Counted from the stretch's first letter, positions 41,677 to 53,695 are shown. The stretch: 64,000 nt of DNA from Oncomelania hupensis (GCA_036898135.1 CM072522.1:62745260-62809259), one strand, 5' to 3'. Numbers and translations are program-made. The notes: a model not told the origin generated them from the sequence alone.

Positions 41677-43149
41677 ACGTTTAGACACTTGAACACGGCA
41701 CAGTCACAAGAAGGAGACAAAAACAATACACCAACACAGTCCTCAACATCTTATCTTTCTTCTTAGCAAACATCTCGACGCCAGCAAACACATAAAATAC
41801 ATAAAATTTCACTTTCTTCAGACACTCGAATTGACGACCAATCGCCACGAGCGCAGCGACTAATACAGAAGAAGCAAACGTTTTCACAAACTTTGTGCCA
41901 AGACAGAAGACAGTTGTGTTTTGGATGTGTGTAGTAATAGATTAGTGATTGTTGTGTAATTTCATAATGAAGTTTTTGTTGTGCCACGTCGTTGTGATGA
42001 TATCAAGAACAGTAAGAAAATTATATTGTGACGAGATATATATGACTGAAGAAACTGTTGTGCCAAGACTGAAAAGAACATTTTAGTTTAGATGACTTAA
42101 TTATCTTAATGTGTGTAATTATCGTTTTAATAAAAGTATTATTGCTTAGTTTAAATTTTCTTTTATCAGTATAATTTTGTTTGTGTTGATGAAATAAAGG
42201 AGTTCAAGTTGTTTAGTTTATCTCCGTGATGTGACGACATGAGTGTTACAAGGTCGTGTGCGCTATAGTACGAAGTGATCTTGCGTTGAAACACGTTTGG
42301 TAGCAAACAAAGGCCGTTTGTATAAATAAGTTGCATTAGGATTTAGTTCTTCATGCTTTAGACGTGAACGTCTATGTAAAATATATAATATATAATTATG
42401 TCTTGTTTTAATGCACTATAAATATTTGTTATGCTATGATATTAAATGTGTTTGATGTTAATGATTAGTCTATGTCAATGTTCATGCTTTGTTTTAAAAT
42501 TAATTGATAATGTTTTGATGTGTTTCATGTTTTTTTTATGCTCATGCTTTCTGTAATTATGAATTTCGCTTTATATGCCATTTTCTTTTAATCTTATTGT
42601 TTCAACTCTCCTCATCTAAATTCATCCCTTTAGTCGATGTATATTAGGATACTGCTGCACTGGTATTTGATAGGCTTATTATGTGAGTGAAAGTTTTAAC
42701 AAATAGTAGCCTATCAGGTATGTGACTGATTATTATGTATATCGGATGTGTTAAATAGTGTGTTTAAATGACATGTGATATTGTTTGGCTATGTTGTATC
42801 ATGGACTTTGTTGTATGATGTTAGTTCACTGTAAAATACATAACTAACTATCTTGCAAAGGCAATGCCGGGTCCGCGATAGAACTTGTTTTCGTTTTGGT
42901 CGGATTCGTACTTAAATGTGTGTTTCAAAGAATTTGTTTCTCGTTTGAGAATCGCTCTTTCTGTTGTTCGGTTCTTCTGTACGACGCGATTAATGGTAAA
43001 TCCATGTCCGGTTGTCTTAAGATACGATGGTTTTCTCAGCGCGGACGCTGAGTTTTGAAAGATTCGGGGTGAAATGTAGCTGGGCTGGGCTACAAAGAAT
43101 TTCTGATCATTACGATACTTAGGGATTCTCCGGTTATCAAGGCCGTTAC
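41677..43149. other. AT-rich non-coding stretch
   Basis: No convincing gene. The right part (42850-43149) probably belongs to the 5' UTR of the LINE whose ORF1 follows. A minus-strand open frame there has no recognisable domain. Confidence 0.4.
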
Positions 43150-44932
43150 CGATACGGAGCATGCTGGCACGGGTGATGGCGACCCCATCGATATGACTAT
43201 TTCTGTTGAAGGCGACCTGGTCGCCTCGGTGGGAACGGCTCCCTCTACTCCTTGGCGCAAGAGAGCTCGTAAAACGCTCTCTGAGTCTTCCTCGCCATCT
43301 TAGGAGGATCTGATCGAGGTCACGCTTGACGGGACCGATGCAACGCCGGTCTCGGCGCCGGATGCCGGCGCTTCAGAGCATGCCAGTTTGTCTATAGAGA
43401 CAAGGCGTTCGGAACCTGCCCCCCAGGCTGCGGGGATTAAAGCATCATTGAATCAAGACCCAAAATGGACTGCCGTCACCGGCAAACGTAGGAACAGGAA
43501 TAAGATCTTGCCAAATCCGCTCCTGTTATTCAATCACAGTCTTTGCCGGTTTCCGGTTACCATTAAGTTTACAGATGATGCCGACTGCGACTCTGAGGTC
43601 GCGGAGTTGGAGGTTGGTTGAGAATTTGAGGGCCTTGGTGGGTCCTATTGACAGCGTGAGACCACTGGGCAGCGGGTTTCTCGTCAGTTGCAAGACGCGT
43701 ACCCAACAACTGAGGTTGGCTGCTCTTGTGGAAGTTGGACGGTTGCTGGTGTCCTGTGCTATACCCACCCCCGTGGTTGTGGGTGTTGTTCAGGATATTC
43801 CCATATCGGTATCAGACGATGACTTTCTGGCTAAGTGCGAGGATTCGGTCGATCCCGAAGGCCATGTCCGGCGTTGTGCGATCAAACGCGCGTGTCGCCT
43901 GTTGCGGGCCGATGGATCGATGTCAACTTCGATCAAGGTCACTATTGAGGTGCCGATCCTCCCTGCTATCCTTCTGATTAACCGGCGTGAGTTCCCGGTC
44001 CGACCGTTTGTCGCAGCAGTGGTCCGCTGTTTTCAGTGCCATCAGTATGGTCACATCAAACAATTTTGTAAGTCTGCACAAATTTGTCCCTCCTGCGATA
44101 AATACGGTCATACCGGAGCGCAGAATAAAGCAGGCAAGCGATCATGCCCTAACTGCCTGGGTGATCACTCTGCCTCTAACAATAATTGTCCTGCCCTGAG
44201 GGAGCGCGCTCTCGCGAACCAGCTCAGGGCAGTAACTTATATGCCGCGAGCTCAGGCTCTTCTTTTGGCTTGTAATCAGCTTACTGCGGACCCTGCGCGG
44301 GTGTCGGTGCCAATCAAACCTGTTAAACTTGCATGGGGGGGGGGGGGGGGGCAAGTCACGCCCCTGCTGCCCCGTGCGTACCCATTCGGCCCGCTTTCTC
44401 ATACCGTAACCACAGTGCCAAACGGGATTCCGAATCTTGCCGAGGCGTCGATAGCGCCTGTTACAGATCACGGCGACCCCTGAGTTGCTATCTCGAAGTT
44501 GGAAGTCGTAGTTGAAAAACTGACCCTCGCCGCTTCGCAGCTCATAGACACACAGCTTGGCTGTTAGGAAAGTGTCTGTCCCCTGTCATTTTACATCCGA
44601 CATCGGTACACAGTCTGCCTCGACCTCTAGGGGGGGTTAGTGATACGGCGTCGCAGTCCTCTCCCGATCGGGACTCTGCCGTAGTCAAAACTCGAAGCTT
44701 TGCCACCCAGGTGAAGCGTGGTCCTATTCGCTCCGACTTTCTCAGGCAGATGGAGGGGTTCATTCAGATCTTTGCCCCGCAGTTTGCTAACAAGCAAGAA
44801 CTTCAAGATGCCCTGGACGCGTTTAGATGGGGTTTTGAGAACGTCCGGGTTGACGATTCGGTTCAGTACTCAAGGGAGTTGACCGTTAGAGGGGCGAGCA
44901 GTAAAACTGTATCGAAACAGGCTACGCCCTAG
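43150..44932 (+). pseudogene. ORF1 (gag-like, zinc-knuckle) of an I/Nimb-type LINE, broken
   Basis: The frame opens near 43150 (HAGTGDGDPIDMTISVEG), meets TAG near 43301, continues as an acidic/Pro-rich N-terminus, shifts near 43610 and enters a long frame to 44483. It holds an RNA-binding-like region (VPILPAILLINRREFPVRPF) and cysteine clusters CFQCHQYGHIKQFC (CX2CX4HX4C), CPSCDKYGH and CPNCLGDHSASNNNC. This is the nucleic-acid-binding ORF1 of LINEs of the I/Nimb/Jockey kind. A G17-like homopolymer at about 44334-44351 follows. The C-terminus (FLRQMEGFIQIFAPQFANKQ) ends at TAG 44930. No ORF2 follows before the gypsy element at 45400. Confidence 0.75.
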
Positions 44933-45394
44933 TGGGCCCTTTGGAGTTCGGTGCCAGGACGCCAGCCTGCTTAGGCTGGCTTTTATATATTGTGTCGTTT
45001 TTGCTATGTGTGATAGCTCTTATCATGCTTAATTTATGGTCTCGCTGGGTTTTATTCTAAGGCTCGTAACTTTGTAAATTCAACGTTTTTATCGGTCTTT
45101 AGCACGTATTTGCCTTTTACGGTCGTCTTTGCTATGTTTTACGGCCTTTTTTTAAACCTTTTTTTGCGGATTTTTCTGAGCATTATTCTGTTGTTGTTTT
45201 TTTGCATTATGTGGTCCTGAAGGATTTTTATTTTTAACTGGTTTTATTCTTATTACTTCTGCTTTTATATCTAGTCAGCCCTGTCCCTGTCTGCCATAGC
45301 TTACATACCTGGTCTGTGTTTCATATAAAAGATTGTAAATGTAAGGCTAGTTTTTTTTCTTTTTTGCCCCTTCAGTGGTACCTTTCCTTTCACG
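44933..45394. other. Post-ORF1 region with a perfect hairpin
   Basis: GCCAGCC/TGCTTA/GGCTGGC at 44961-44980 is a 7-bp perfect stem with a 6-nt loop, 30 bp after the ORF1 stop. The remainder is T-rich without a frame. Confidence 0.5.
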
Positions 45395-45399
45395 CATAT

Positions 45400-46019
45400 T
45401 GTTACACTCAGTTTGATTATGGTGTTTTTCTTTATCAGTATTTGATTCAGCCCCGATGCTGAAGTCCTGATAAGGTGTAAATCAGATTCGTTTATTCACA
45501 CAGCCTGCTCAATCAGCATACAAGTCACAAAGTCGACGTATGAAGTTTTCCACTTTTATTCAGCACACATCAACAACTGCATACAATTCTCAACTCAACT
45601 CAACAACTTTCAAATTTACTTTCCAGCTTCACTATCAACAACAATCTCAAAACAGTGCGGCACATAATTATATTTTCCCGAACAATTTAGAACACGGTAG
45701 AAATGACGCACTACCACCAATCAAATGAAAGATCGTCATCACTGACTTACGTCATACATCTCTATACACATTCCCGGAACGCTCTCAAACTTCGACATTT
45801 ATCGGGAAATTTCCATCGACAGTAAATAAGCAGATCTAGAGAATTCTCCAATAATATCGACTAACGAAAATTATCAACGTTATACAAAGCCTCTCCTAAC
45901 AACAATGCAAACTCAAATCAAAGGTAAATAAACTCCATTATTGAATACTTTGCAAAACGAAACGATTAGATCTATCGTGCGCGTTTCAGACATACTACCA
46001 TTCGCGTTTCAACGTAACA
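45400..46019 (-). repeat. 3' LTR of gypsy element 2 (complete)
   Basis: 620 bp with 6-bp inverted ends TGTTAC/GTAACA. An AATAAA signal on the minus strand (45491-45496) is about 90 bp before the LTR 3' end. Confidence 0.9.
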
Positions 46020-46212
46020 TAACCACCCACTCAAGAAGAAATTTACCCAATTTCTTACACATTTCTTACACATTTAAACGTAATGCACAAACAAAGTCTT
46101 AATTCTGGACTTTCTGAATACTGTCATTGTGCTCAGTTCATTCACACAGAGTCAAAGTTTCTCATCTGCAAGTCTTTCTGGATACTGTCAATGTTCACAG
46201 TTATCTACACAG

Positions 46213-49200
46213 TCAATGTTTTTTCATCCGCAAGGAAACGACGCCCTCGTCAGTTGCGGTTGTCATCGGCCCAGGGTCAAAGACGATGATCACGTGGGCT
46301 TTCCTGGAGTCAGTGCATCCTCCGTTATCTCCTTCTTCCGTCGGATGTCCGACGCAGTCGACGTTGTCAGCTCCCAGGATGCACTTGCTGGGTCTCACGG
46401 TCAGGTTAGCTTCTGATATACGGTGAAACAGCTCCCTCAAGGTCTGCAGATGCTCTTCCCAGGTGTGGGTGTGGACTAGCAGGTCGTCCCAGTAACACAC
46501 GACGTTGTCCATCCCTTTGAGCATCTTCCTTATTCCTCTCTTCAGGGTAGCTCCGCTGTTGACCATGCCAAAGGGCATCCTTAGGCACTCGTACGTCCCA
46601 TCAGGAGTTATAAAAGCAGTCTTTGGTATGTCTTGTTGACGCACGGGGACTTGCCAATAACCCTTGCTGAGGTCAATCTTTGAGAAGATTTTACTCCCCG
46701 ATAATTGTCGGAAGAGGTCTGCTGCGGTAGGCATCGGCTCAGGGTCGAAGACGGTGATCTTATTAACCTTCCTGTAGTCGATGCATACTCGGTTGCTCCC
46801 GTCCTTCTTCTTCACGACCACGACAGGGGACGCGTAGGGGGAACTGGACTCCCTGATGATGCCCATCTTCAGCATCTCATCGATGTCTTCCTTCAAGGAT
46901 TCACGGGCCTTGAAATGGATCGGGAAGGGTTTTGATCGAACGGGAATATTTGAAGTGAGGTGGACTTCATGTTCGACCAAAGTCGTAGAGCCTGGGACAT
47001 CGCTGAATCTATGGGGAAACTCACCCATAAGGTCCTTGAGCTCCATCTTTTGACCTTCCGTCAAGCGTGGTCCTAGCTTAACATCATTGATGCCTTCTTT
47101 GCTGTGGAAGTCTCCCAGTTCCAACAGTTCATCGCTGTCAAAGCTGTCGTCGATCTCAGCTGCTGTTGCTGCGTGTACAGTCTCTGATGGCCTTTCCACG
47201 TACGGTTTAAGGAGGTTGGCGTGGTATATCTTAGAATGCTGGCCGACCTTCACCTTGTAGTCGTTGATTCCCACCACGGTCTCCACTTCGTACGGGCCTT
47301 CCCACTGCATCAGCAACTTAATATGATCAGTAGGTAGCAGCACCAGCACTTTGTTGCCAGGTTTGAACTTCCTGTTCACGGCCCTACGATCGTAGTAGTG
47401 CTTTCCACAGTCTTGGGACTTCTTCAGGTTTTCTCTGGCTATCTCGAGAGTCTGCTCCAGCTTCTCCCGTAGCTCAAACACGTACTGGTAGCTATTCTTC
47501 ACCTCTGGGGTCTCTACTTCTTTCGTCCACAGTTCTTTCAGGATGTGCATCGGCCCTCGGATTGTTCTTCCGTACAGCAGCTCGAACGGAGAAAAGCCGG
47601 TGGACTCCTGCGGCACTTCTCTGTAGGCGAACAGTAAGGCGTTGATGTAACGATGCCATTGTCTGGGCTGCTCGCTGCATATTTTCTTCAGGGTGGACTT
47701 CAGCGTAGCATTGAACTTCTCGACGAGCCCTTTGCACATTGGATGGTAGGGTGTCGTAGTCAAATGCCGGATGCTCAGCAGTCTGTTGACCTCCTTCATG
47801 CAGTCAGAGACGAACTGCGTCCCGAGGTCTGTCAGAATTTCTTCAGGCACTCCAAGTCTACTGAACATGTCCACCAGCGCCTCTGCTACAGTTTCAGTGT
47901 CAATCTTCTTCAGCGGCAATGCTTCTGGGTACCGAGTTGCATAGTCCACTAAAGTCAGTACCCACCGATGACCTTCTTCACTCGGAGGTCTTATTTCGCC
48001 GATTAAGTCTAAGGCCACCCTCTTGAAAGGTCGGTCGATCAGAGGCATCCTCTGCATAGGCACTTTCAGGACCCTTCCTCGAGGTATGGTCTTCTGGCAA
48101 ATGTCACATGATCGGCAGAAACGGCTGACGTCCGCATGAAGTCCTGGCCAGTAGAACACTGCCTGGATTCTATCCGACGTCTTCTTGATGCCTAGGTGAC
48201 CTCCCATGATGGAGTCATGTGCTACTTCCATCACTTGGCGCCTTAGGGGTAACGGTACCAATACTTGATGTAGTGGTTTCCCTCCGTTGACCCTCGGGTG
48301 CTGGAAGATTCGGTACAGGATCTTGGCCTTCACCTCGAAATAGACCGTGCCACTGCCTTTGGTCACGTGGTCTTGGCGGTTCCTGTACTTGTTCAAAGTG
48401 CTATCAGCTTCCTGGAGCTGGATCAGTTTATCTCTGTCCACGATGGCAGCTTTTGAGTTGTCGGCGACCTTCAGTGGCGTAGTCGTCTTGTCTCTCTTGG
48501 CCTGGGCCCTGGTTGTAACAGCACCGACGATCTCTGGTCGGCAGGGCTGAGCCGGAGTAACCACATTGTCCCGTAGCAGCTCTGTAAGGTCTCCATCGGG
48601 AAATGGCAATGGATCCTCCTTCACAACTTCGACACGTTGGTTTGAGGCAGGACTCCATTCTGGATCGGGGTCGTCGGGTCGTCTCGCGCCGTCGATATTC
48701 CCGATCATCAAATCATACAGCAGCTTCTTCAGGCAAACCGCTTCGACTTCGCCTATGTAGAAAGGGGTGTTGACATGAATCTTCGCAACTGGCGCTTTCA
48801 AACATTTGCTGTCGGCCATAAGTGTCCATTTTGAATCGCCAGTGGACTGTTCTTTAGCGATTAGGTCTTCTCTGACGATGACCCCACTACAGCCAGAGTC
48901 TCTTAAGACAGTCACTTCATGATTTCCGACGCGTCCCTTTGAAACAGGCATGTTCTGGACGGTCACAGCTGCGCTGGCGACGACGGGGATGGATTTTCCG
49001 TTGGCAAGGAGAAGTTGGCCATCGGTCATGCACTCTTGCACGTCCGCAGGGGTAGCTGTGCGCTCGGTCTCACTCGGAAGAATGACGCTCCCGCCGCACA
49101 CCTGATGGTCAGATCTACTGGTTTGCCGTTGATTGGAGAACCGCCTCTGCCGGTTGCCCGCCGCTGCGTTGTCCGTACTGCTCCGCTGTCCGCTACTTTT

Positions 49201-49924
49201 GTTTTGAGGACAATTAGCCGCCCTGTGGTCTGTAGCGTTGCAGGTGAAACAGCCTCTTGAATGCCCTTCCCTGGGAGGAGGCGTGGAGTCCGTCTGTCTC
49301 TGGCTCGTCTGACTTCCCTGGATCTGGTTCCCATGGTTTCCAGTCTTCTGAAAATGTTTCGTTGCGCTGGGTGGCCCCAGGGTCTTCCCATGAGCGATGA
49401 GATATCTTTCAGCAGCCTCAGTCACATCTTTAAGCGTCTGCAGCTTTTGTTCTTCTAAGTGGGTCGCTAGGTCCTTGTGACAGGCATTGAGAAATTGTTC
49501 CTTCACGATCAGGTCATGGAGGCTGTCGTAAGACTTCCTTTCGCCTGATAACTCCCCCCACTTGTGTAGATATGACGACAGGCGCTCCACAAACTGCTTT
49601 GGCGTCTCGTCTGACTTAGGCCGGCATTCACGGAAGCGTTTACGGTAGCCCTTCTCTGTAAAGTTGTAGCACTGCAACAGGGCCTCTTTCAAGACGTCGT
49701 AATTTTTGGCGTCATCGTTCGACAGTCTGGTGTAAACTTCGAGCGCTTGCCCTGTCAGAAGTGCGCTTAATCGAATCGCCCAGTCTCGAGGTTGCCAGTT
49801 GGAGCTTTCGGCGAACCTTTCGAATCTCGCCAGATAGCTGTCGATCTGGTCCTTCCCGTCGACGAAAGCTGGCAATTTTGGAGCCGTATGGTCGTTGGTG
49901 ACTTGTGGCGCATGCTGATTGTTC
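46213..49924 (-). CDS. gypsy element 2 gag-pol polyprotein, truncated in RT
   Basis: One uninterrupted frame of about 1240 codons. Order: gag capsid (LPAFVDGKDQIDSYLARFER, WAIRLSALLTGQALEVYTR), zinc knuckle CFTCNATDHRAANC, protease VLRDSGCSGVIV (Asp kept), integrase zinc domain (GGHLGIKKTSDRI, CRSCDIC), and integrase core with LDLIGEIRP, ILTDLGTQFVS and CKGLVEKFNATL (D, D, E kept). Then come YREVPQESTGFSPFELLYG and RT (VVVVKKKDGSNRVCIDYRK, SKIDLSKGYWQVPV, MPFGMVNSGAT, YWDDLLVH). After VDCVGH it runs into a second diverged copy of the RT segment around CTDSRKAHVIIVFDPGPM and ends. RNase H is absent. No ATG exists near the left end of gag because the real start was deleted; the open frame runs a few codons into LTR sequence. 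Confidence 0.9.
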
Positions 49925-49925
49925 T

Positions 49926-50139
49926 GAAATTTCCATCGACAGTAAATAAGCAGATCTAGAGAATTCTCCAATAATATCGACTAACGAAAATTATCAACGT
50001 TATACAAAGCCTCTCCTAACAACAATGCAAACTCAAATCAAAGGTAAATAAACTCCATTATTGAATACTTTGCAAAACGAAACGATTAGATCTATCGTGC
50101 GCGTTTCAGACATACTACCATTCGCGTTTCAACGTAACA
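49926..50139 (-). repeat. Partial 5' LTR of gypsy element 2
   Basis: 214 bp identical to 45806-46019. It is the U3 start only; R, U5, leader and primer site are missing at its junction with gag. Confidence 0.95.
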
Positions 50140-50144
50140 CATAT

Positions 50145-50714
50145 AAGCGCCCCTTTGTTTTTGCCGAGAGCCCATGTCTGCACGGTGGCTTCCTCATCCT
50201 CGTCTGCCCCTCTTCACCCATGCCAGCCCTCGTGCCTGTCTTCCTCCCCGCAGCGTATAAGCGTCCAACCATTTCCTGATAGGAGCCCTTGCTGCAGCCT
50301 TTTTTATCAGACTACAAGTACTTCATCCATACCAGACGTCGCCTCTACATCTACCCTCATCGGGAACTTTCTTACTACATGTACTTGATCAAGTCCCATA
50401 TATGTGCAAGTGTCCGGAGACGTTAATCTAATATACTACTACTATTATAGTTCGGGACACACACTCGGGACAGAGAGCTGGAGCACGCAGAAAGAGACAA
50501 GAGAACGGGAGAACGAGTCAGACACACAGAGAGGGCAGAATGTAGCTGTACGAGCATTGCCTTTTGTATGATGTACTTCGAGAATAAAACTTTCAACGGT
50601 CATCAACGAACTGGCGTTGGGGAGAGAGAGAGAAAATGTGAGAATTCTTCATCACCCTAGCCTCCACCACTTTAGCTTCTTCTCTCCAAAACAGCATTAC
50701 CAACACCACTACAC
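50145..50714. other. Non-coding, possible LTR-like end
   Basis: A GAGAATAAAACTTTCAACGG block at about 50580 looks like a polyadenylation region of a retroelement, followed by a GA-rich run at 50622-50634. No frame of interest. Confidence 0.35.
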
Positions 50715-51595
50715 AGAGATAGAAAGAAAATGGTAAAAGATCACTGTAACACTAGCTCTCACACAACTTTGAAACATACAGGTTGTCCAGACACTTGTTA
50801 ACAGTAAATATCCCACATTTATTTCCTCTACTCTATACACGATCTGCTAAGTACCATACTAACTTAAAAGTTCACATGACAATTCGAATGGTTCGCTCCT
50901 TGATAGTTCTATGCAGCTATTGTATCATCATCGGGCACTTGATACGTTCTGCCCAAAGGGTCAGAGTTCTGGAAGAGTGGACTATTGGTGTCCTTGGCTA
51001 ATAGTTTTGGTGCACTGAGCAATTGGGACTTAGTTCAAAATTAGAAGAGCTGTGTTGTGGTTGATTCTTTGATGAGCTGCGTTGTTGTGAATTCTTCTCC
51101 TTGGTGATCGACTAGTGGGCTCTCGTCGCACAGTGCTTGAGAAGCCGATGCAGGCCGACTTTAAGTGAAGACTTTTTCTTGTTTTTCGTCTGGTCAGGCC
51201 CACGATGCCTGCTTTGTCTGCAAAATATGAGACGAAATTCTGCACCACCATGTATACTAGGTGTGTGCAGAGCGTATCACTGAAAGCCGAAGTAGCCCTT
51301 AGTGATTACACACCTGCTCAATGCCTATGTGAGCAGCACTCTTAGGTTCTCCCACATTTTGCTGGCTGCGGGCTATTTATAGCTTGCCTACACCATCCCT
51401 TTCCGTGAAAGGAAAGGAAAGAAGAGCACTGGCGAAGCTATGTATAGCTAGCCTGGCTGAATTAACTTCAAAACCTAAAAGCTTTGGTTGAGTCAGTGTG
51501 ATTAGCTCCACGTCTCTATATATAAGCGACGAACATTCTGCTAAGTCCGTGGTCCACTGGAATCTCCACTCTAATTTCCTATACATATTATAAAT
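50715..51595 (-). repeat. LTR-like dispersed repeat, copy 2
   Basis: Reverse-oriented relative of 34118-38175 (without the LINE). It contains the same GAAATAAATGTG polyadenylation block and GATCTTTTACCATTTTC end, and differs by substitutions and indels of up to tens of bases in the middle. No LINE insertion, so it shows the empty site organisation. Confidence 0.65.
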
Positions 51596-52705
51596 ATATG
51601 TAAAGAACGGGATTTTTCCGGGTTTTTAAAAATTCGATTATTGTACGGTGTTTTTGATTGGCTAGGATTCGGGAGCCAATGATAAGAAGGCATAGTTTGA
51701 ATTAGAGGCAAAATTACTCAGTCGAATTGTTGGTGTCAGGCTGTGTGGTCGTTTGTGTAGTGGGCTGGGAAAAGTGAAAAAAAAGTTTAAAAAATAAAAG
51801 AAAAGAAAAGAAAGTTAACTGTGAAACATACAGAGGAAGAAAGCATTGAAACCTATCACGGTGTATTGGTTTGTGGTCATTTCTCTATGGAAGTGGATTA
51901 TTATTTTGTGCTGTAAAGATTACAGGTATTTATAATGTTTTTCATGATTGTAAAATGGCGGATAAGTATATTTTTGTATTGCATTTGTTGTATTGAAAGG
52001 TAGTGAGCTGTTGTCCACTGAGATGGAATATTGAATTTTCATTGATGTAATAATATTATTAATTACGTGGGGCGATAGTTGTGGAGTAGTAGATAATGAA
52101 ATATGAATGAAAGGTGTGAGTATGGTTGATAGTGATTTTCATTCATGAGGTGATTACCTGGATATGAATAATAGTGGTGGAGGAAGGAAAATGGTGATCG
52201 CATACGAAACGGAACGGGACAAATGAGGAACAAAGGGAGGTGAGCAAGGGTGAAACTAAAGAAGAGTAAATAAATTATCCGAGTCAGAGAATTGACGTTT
52301 GTGTATGTATATTGTTATAGCGGCCTACTGGAGGCTAGTGGCCTACTGGGAGCAGAATTGGCTCCGTCCTGTCCGAAACGAGGACAAGGTGATCTCTGAA
52401 GCGTCGGAGGGGGATCGACCCTATTTGCACGTTCGATCAAGACAACGTCTCCTCCGGGCGGACTGGGGCAGGCTAGTCTCTCCGTCCGTCGACGAGAGTA
52501 TCGACTCGCTTCCTTGCTATGACGTCACCGAAAGCTAGTCACCAGCTTGTGTGAGTTCTTGCCTCTTCCGTAGAAAAAGGTACAGTTCTATTTTATATTT
52601 ACCTTGGACCCAGGATTTCAGAATACCGGTTGTTTTGTTTGAGCCTTTCAGACGATTAGATGCTTTAGGAAAGCGCCAGAAACTACAGTGATATTTTGTG
52701 AATGC
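51596..52705. other. Non-coding flank left of the telomeric array
   Basis: AT-rich to 52290, then GC-richer (52320-52560) without a recognised frame. It ends ATTTTGTGAATGC directly before the first TTAGGG. Nothing here recurs at the left edges of the later 4.4-kb units. Confidence 0.4.
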
Positions 52706-52825
52706 TTAGGGTTAGGGTTAGGGTTAGGGTTAGGGTTAGGGTTAGGGTTAGGGTTAGGGTTAGGGTTAGGGTTAGGGTTAGGGTTAGGGTTAGGGTTAGG
52801 GTTAGGGTTAGGGTTAGGGTTAGGG
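52706..52825 (+). repeat. Telomeric repeat array (TTAGGG)20
   Basis: 120 bp of perfect TTAGGG, 20 units, G-rich strand running left to right. It passes without a break into TCGATGTCATAG, the start of the 4.4-kb repeat unit. It is interstitial in this assembly because at least 11 kb of sequence follows on the side where the chromosome end would be expected. Confidence 0.98.
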
Positions 52826-53695
52826 TCGATGTCATAGACCTCACGGACTGCAGTCGGTAAGACTATTTTGGTCAGTGAGGTAAGTGAGTGACGGCTTTCC
52901 AGGCTGTACCTCGGTGAACATCAAGACTTCAAAAATGTTACCTGGAGGACCAAAAATGTTACCCAGAGGACGTACTCTATAAGTATTATATACATATGTA
53001 TGTACATCAAGTATCACGAATGGGGGGTCCATTGGATACCACGAATCTAACCACTATAGGGATGCCACTGCAGGACGTCTCCCAAAAGTGGACCTTCAGA
53101 AATCCATGTATTTCAGATAGGATAGCTGCTTCCTAACTATTACTCACCCCCTCCCTCTCCCTCCCTCCCTCCCTCCCTGCCTCCCTCCCTCCCGTCAGTG
53201 TGTGTGTTCAAAGGTTACAGAACTCACGATGTCCACAAACATCACCTTCCCTCAGTCCCTCCTCCGTCTGTCGTGTGTGCAGTGCAGTGTATGGGTCCCA
53301 ACCACAGTGGATAGTTACAGTTACAGTACATAGACGACCGTCCCCGGACAGACACACGTCCCACACACAGTACTGCGTATAGGAGGGGGACTAACTTCAC
53401 AGTTGACAACTGTAGACAACAAACAGTGGCCGGCACAGCGAATGCATCTATAGGCTGTCCAGCTGCACCCCTGTGTTGCGAAGCCACGCACCAATCAGGT
53501 GGCGTCTTGAAGGCAAAATTCAGCCGCACAGCATATACTATATAGCGGCAATCCTCTACAATCATGACCAACCTACCCGGCTCAGAGCCAGACCAAATGG
53601 TCTGGTAAATATCTATGATGAGGGCTTTTTAGCCCAATTTTATTGTCCTTAACGCTCATGCAATAGGACGTTAAGCATCGTTTTTCGTTCGTTCG

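Larger units (their letters stand above)
45400..50139 (-). mobile_element. Young Ty3/gypsy element, Gmr1-like order, internally deleted (element 2)
   Basis: The target duplication CATAT lies at 45395-45399 and 50140-50144. The left (3') LTR is 45400-46019 (TGTTAC...GTAACA). The right (5') LTR keeps only 214 bp (49926-50139), joined directly to gag; the rest of that LTR, the primer site and the gag N-terminus are deleted. The 214 bp shared by both LTRs are identical. A polypurine-like GAGTGGGTGG precedes the 3' LTR. The pol gene ends inside RT, so RNase H is missing. It cannot transcribe or transpose by itself but is evidently recent. It inserted just downstream of the LINE ORF1. Confidence 0.9.

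Noticed and set aside
42848..43162. 104-codon minus-strand frame
   Set aside because: No recognisable domain and opposite to the LINE ORF1 that starts next to it; probably antisense to a 5' UTR.
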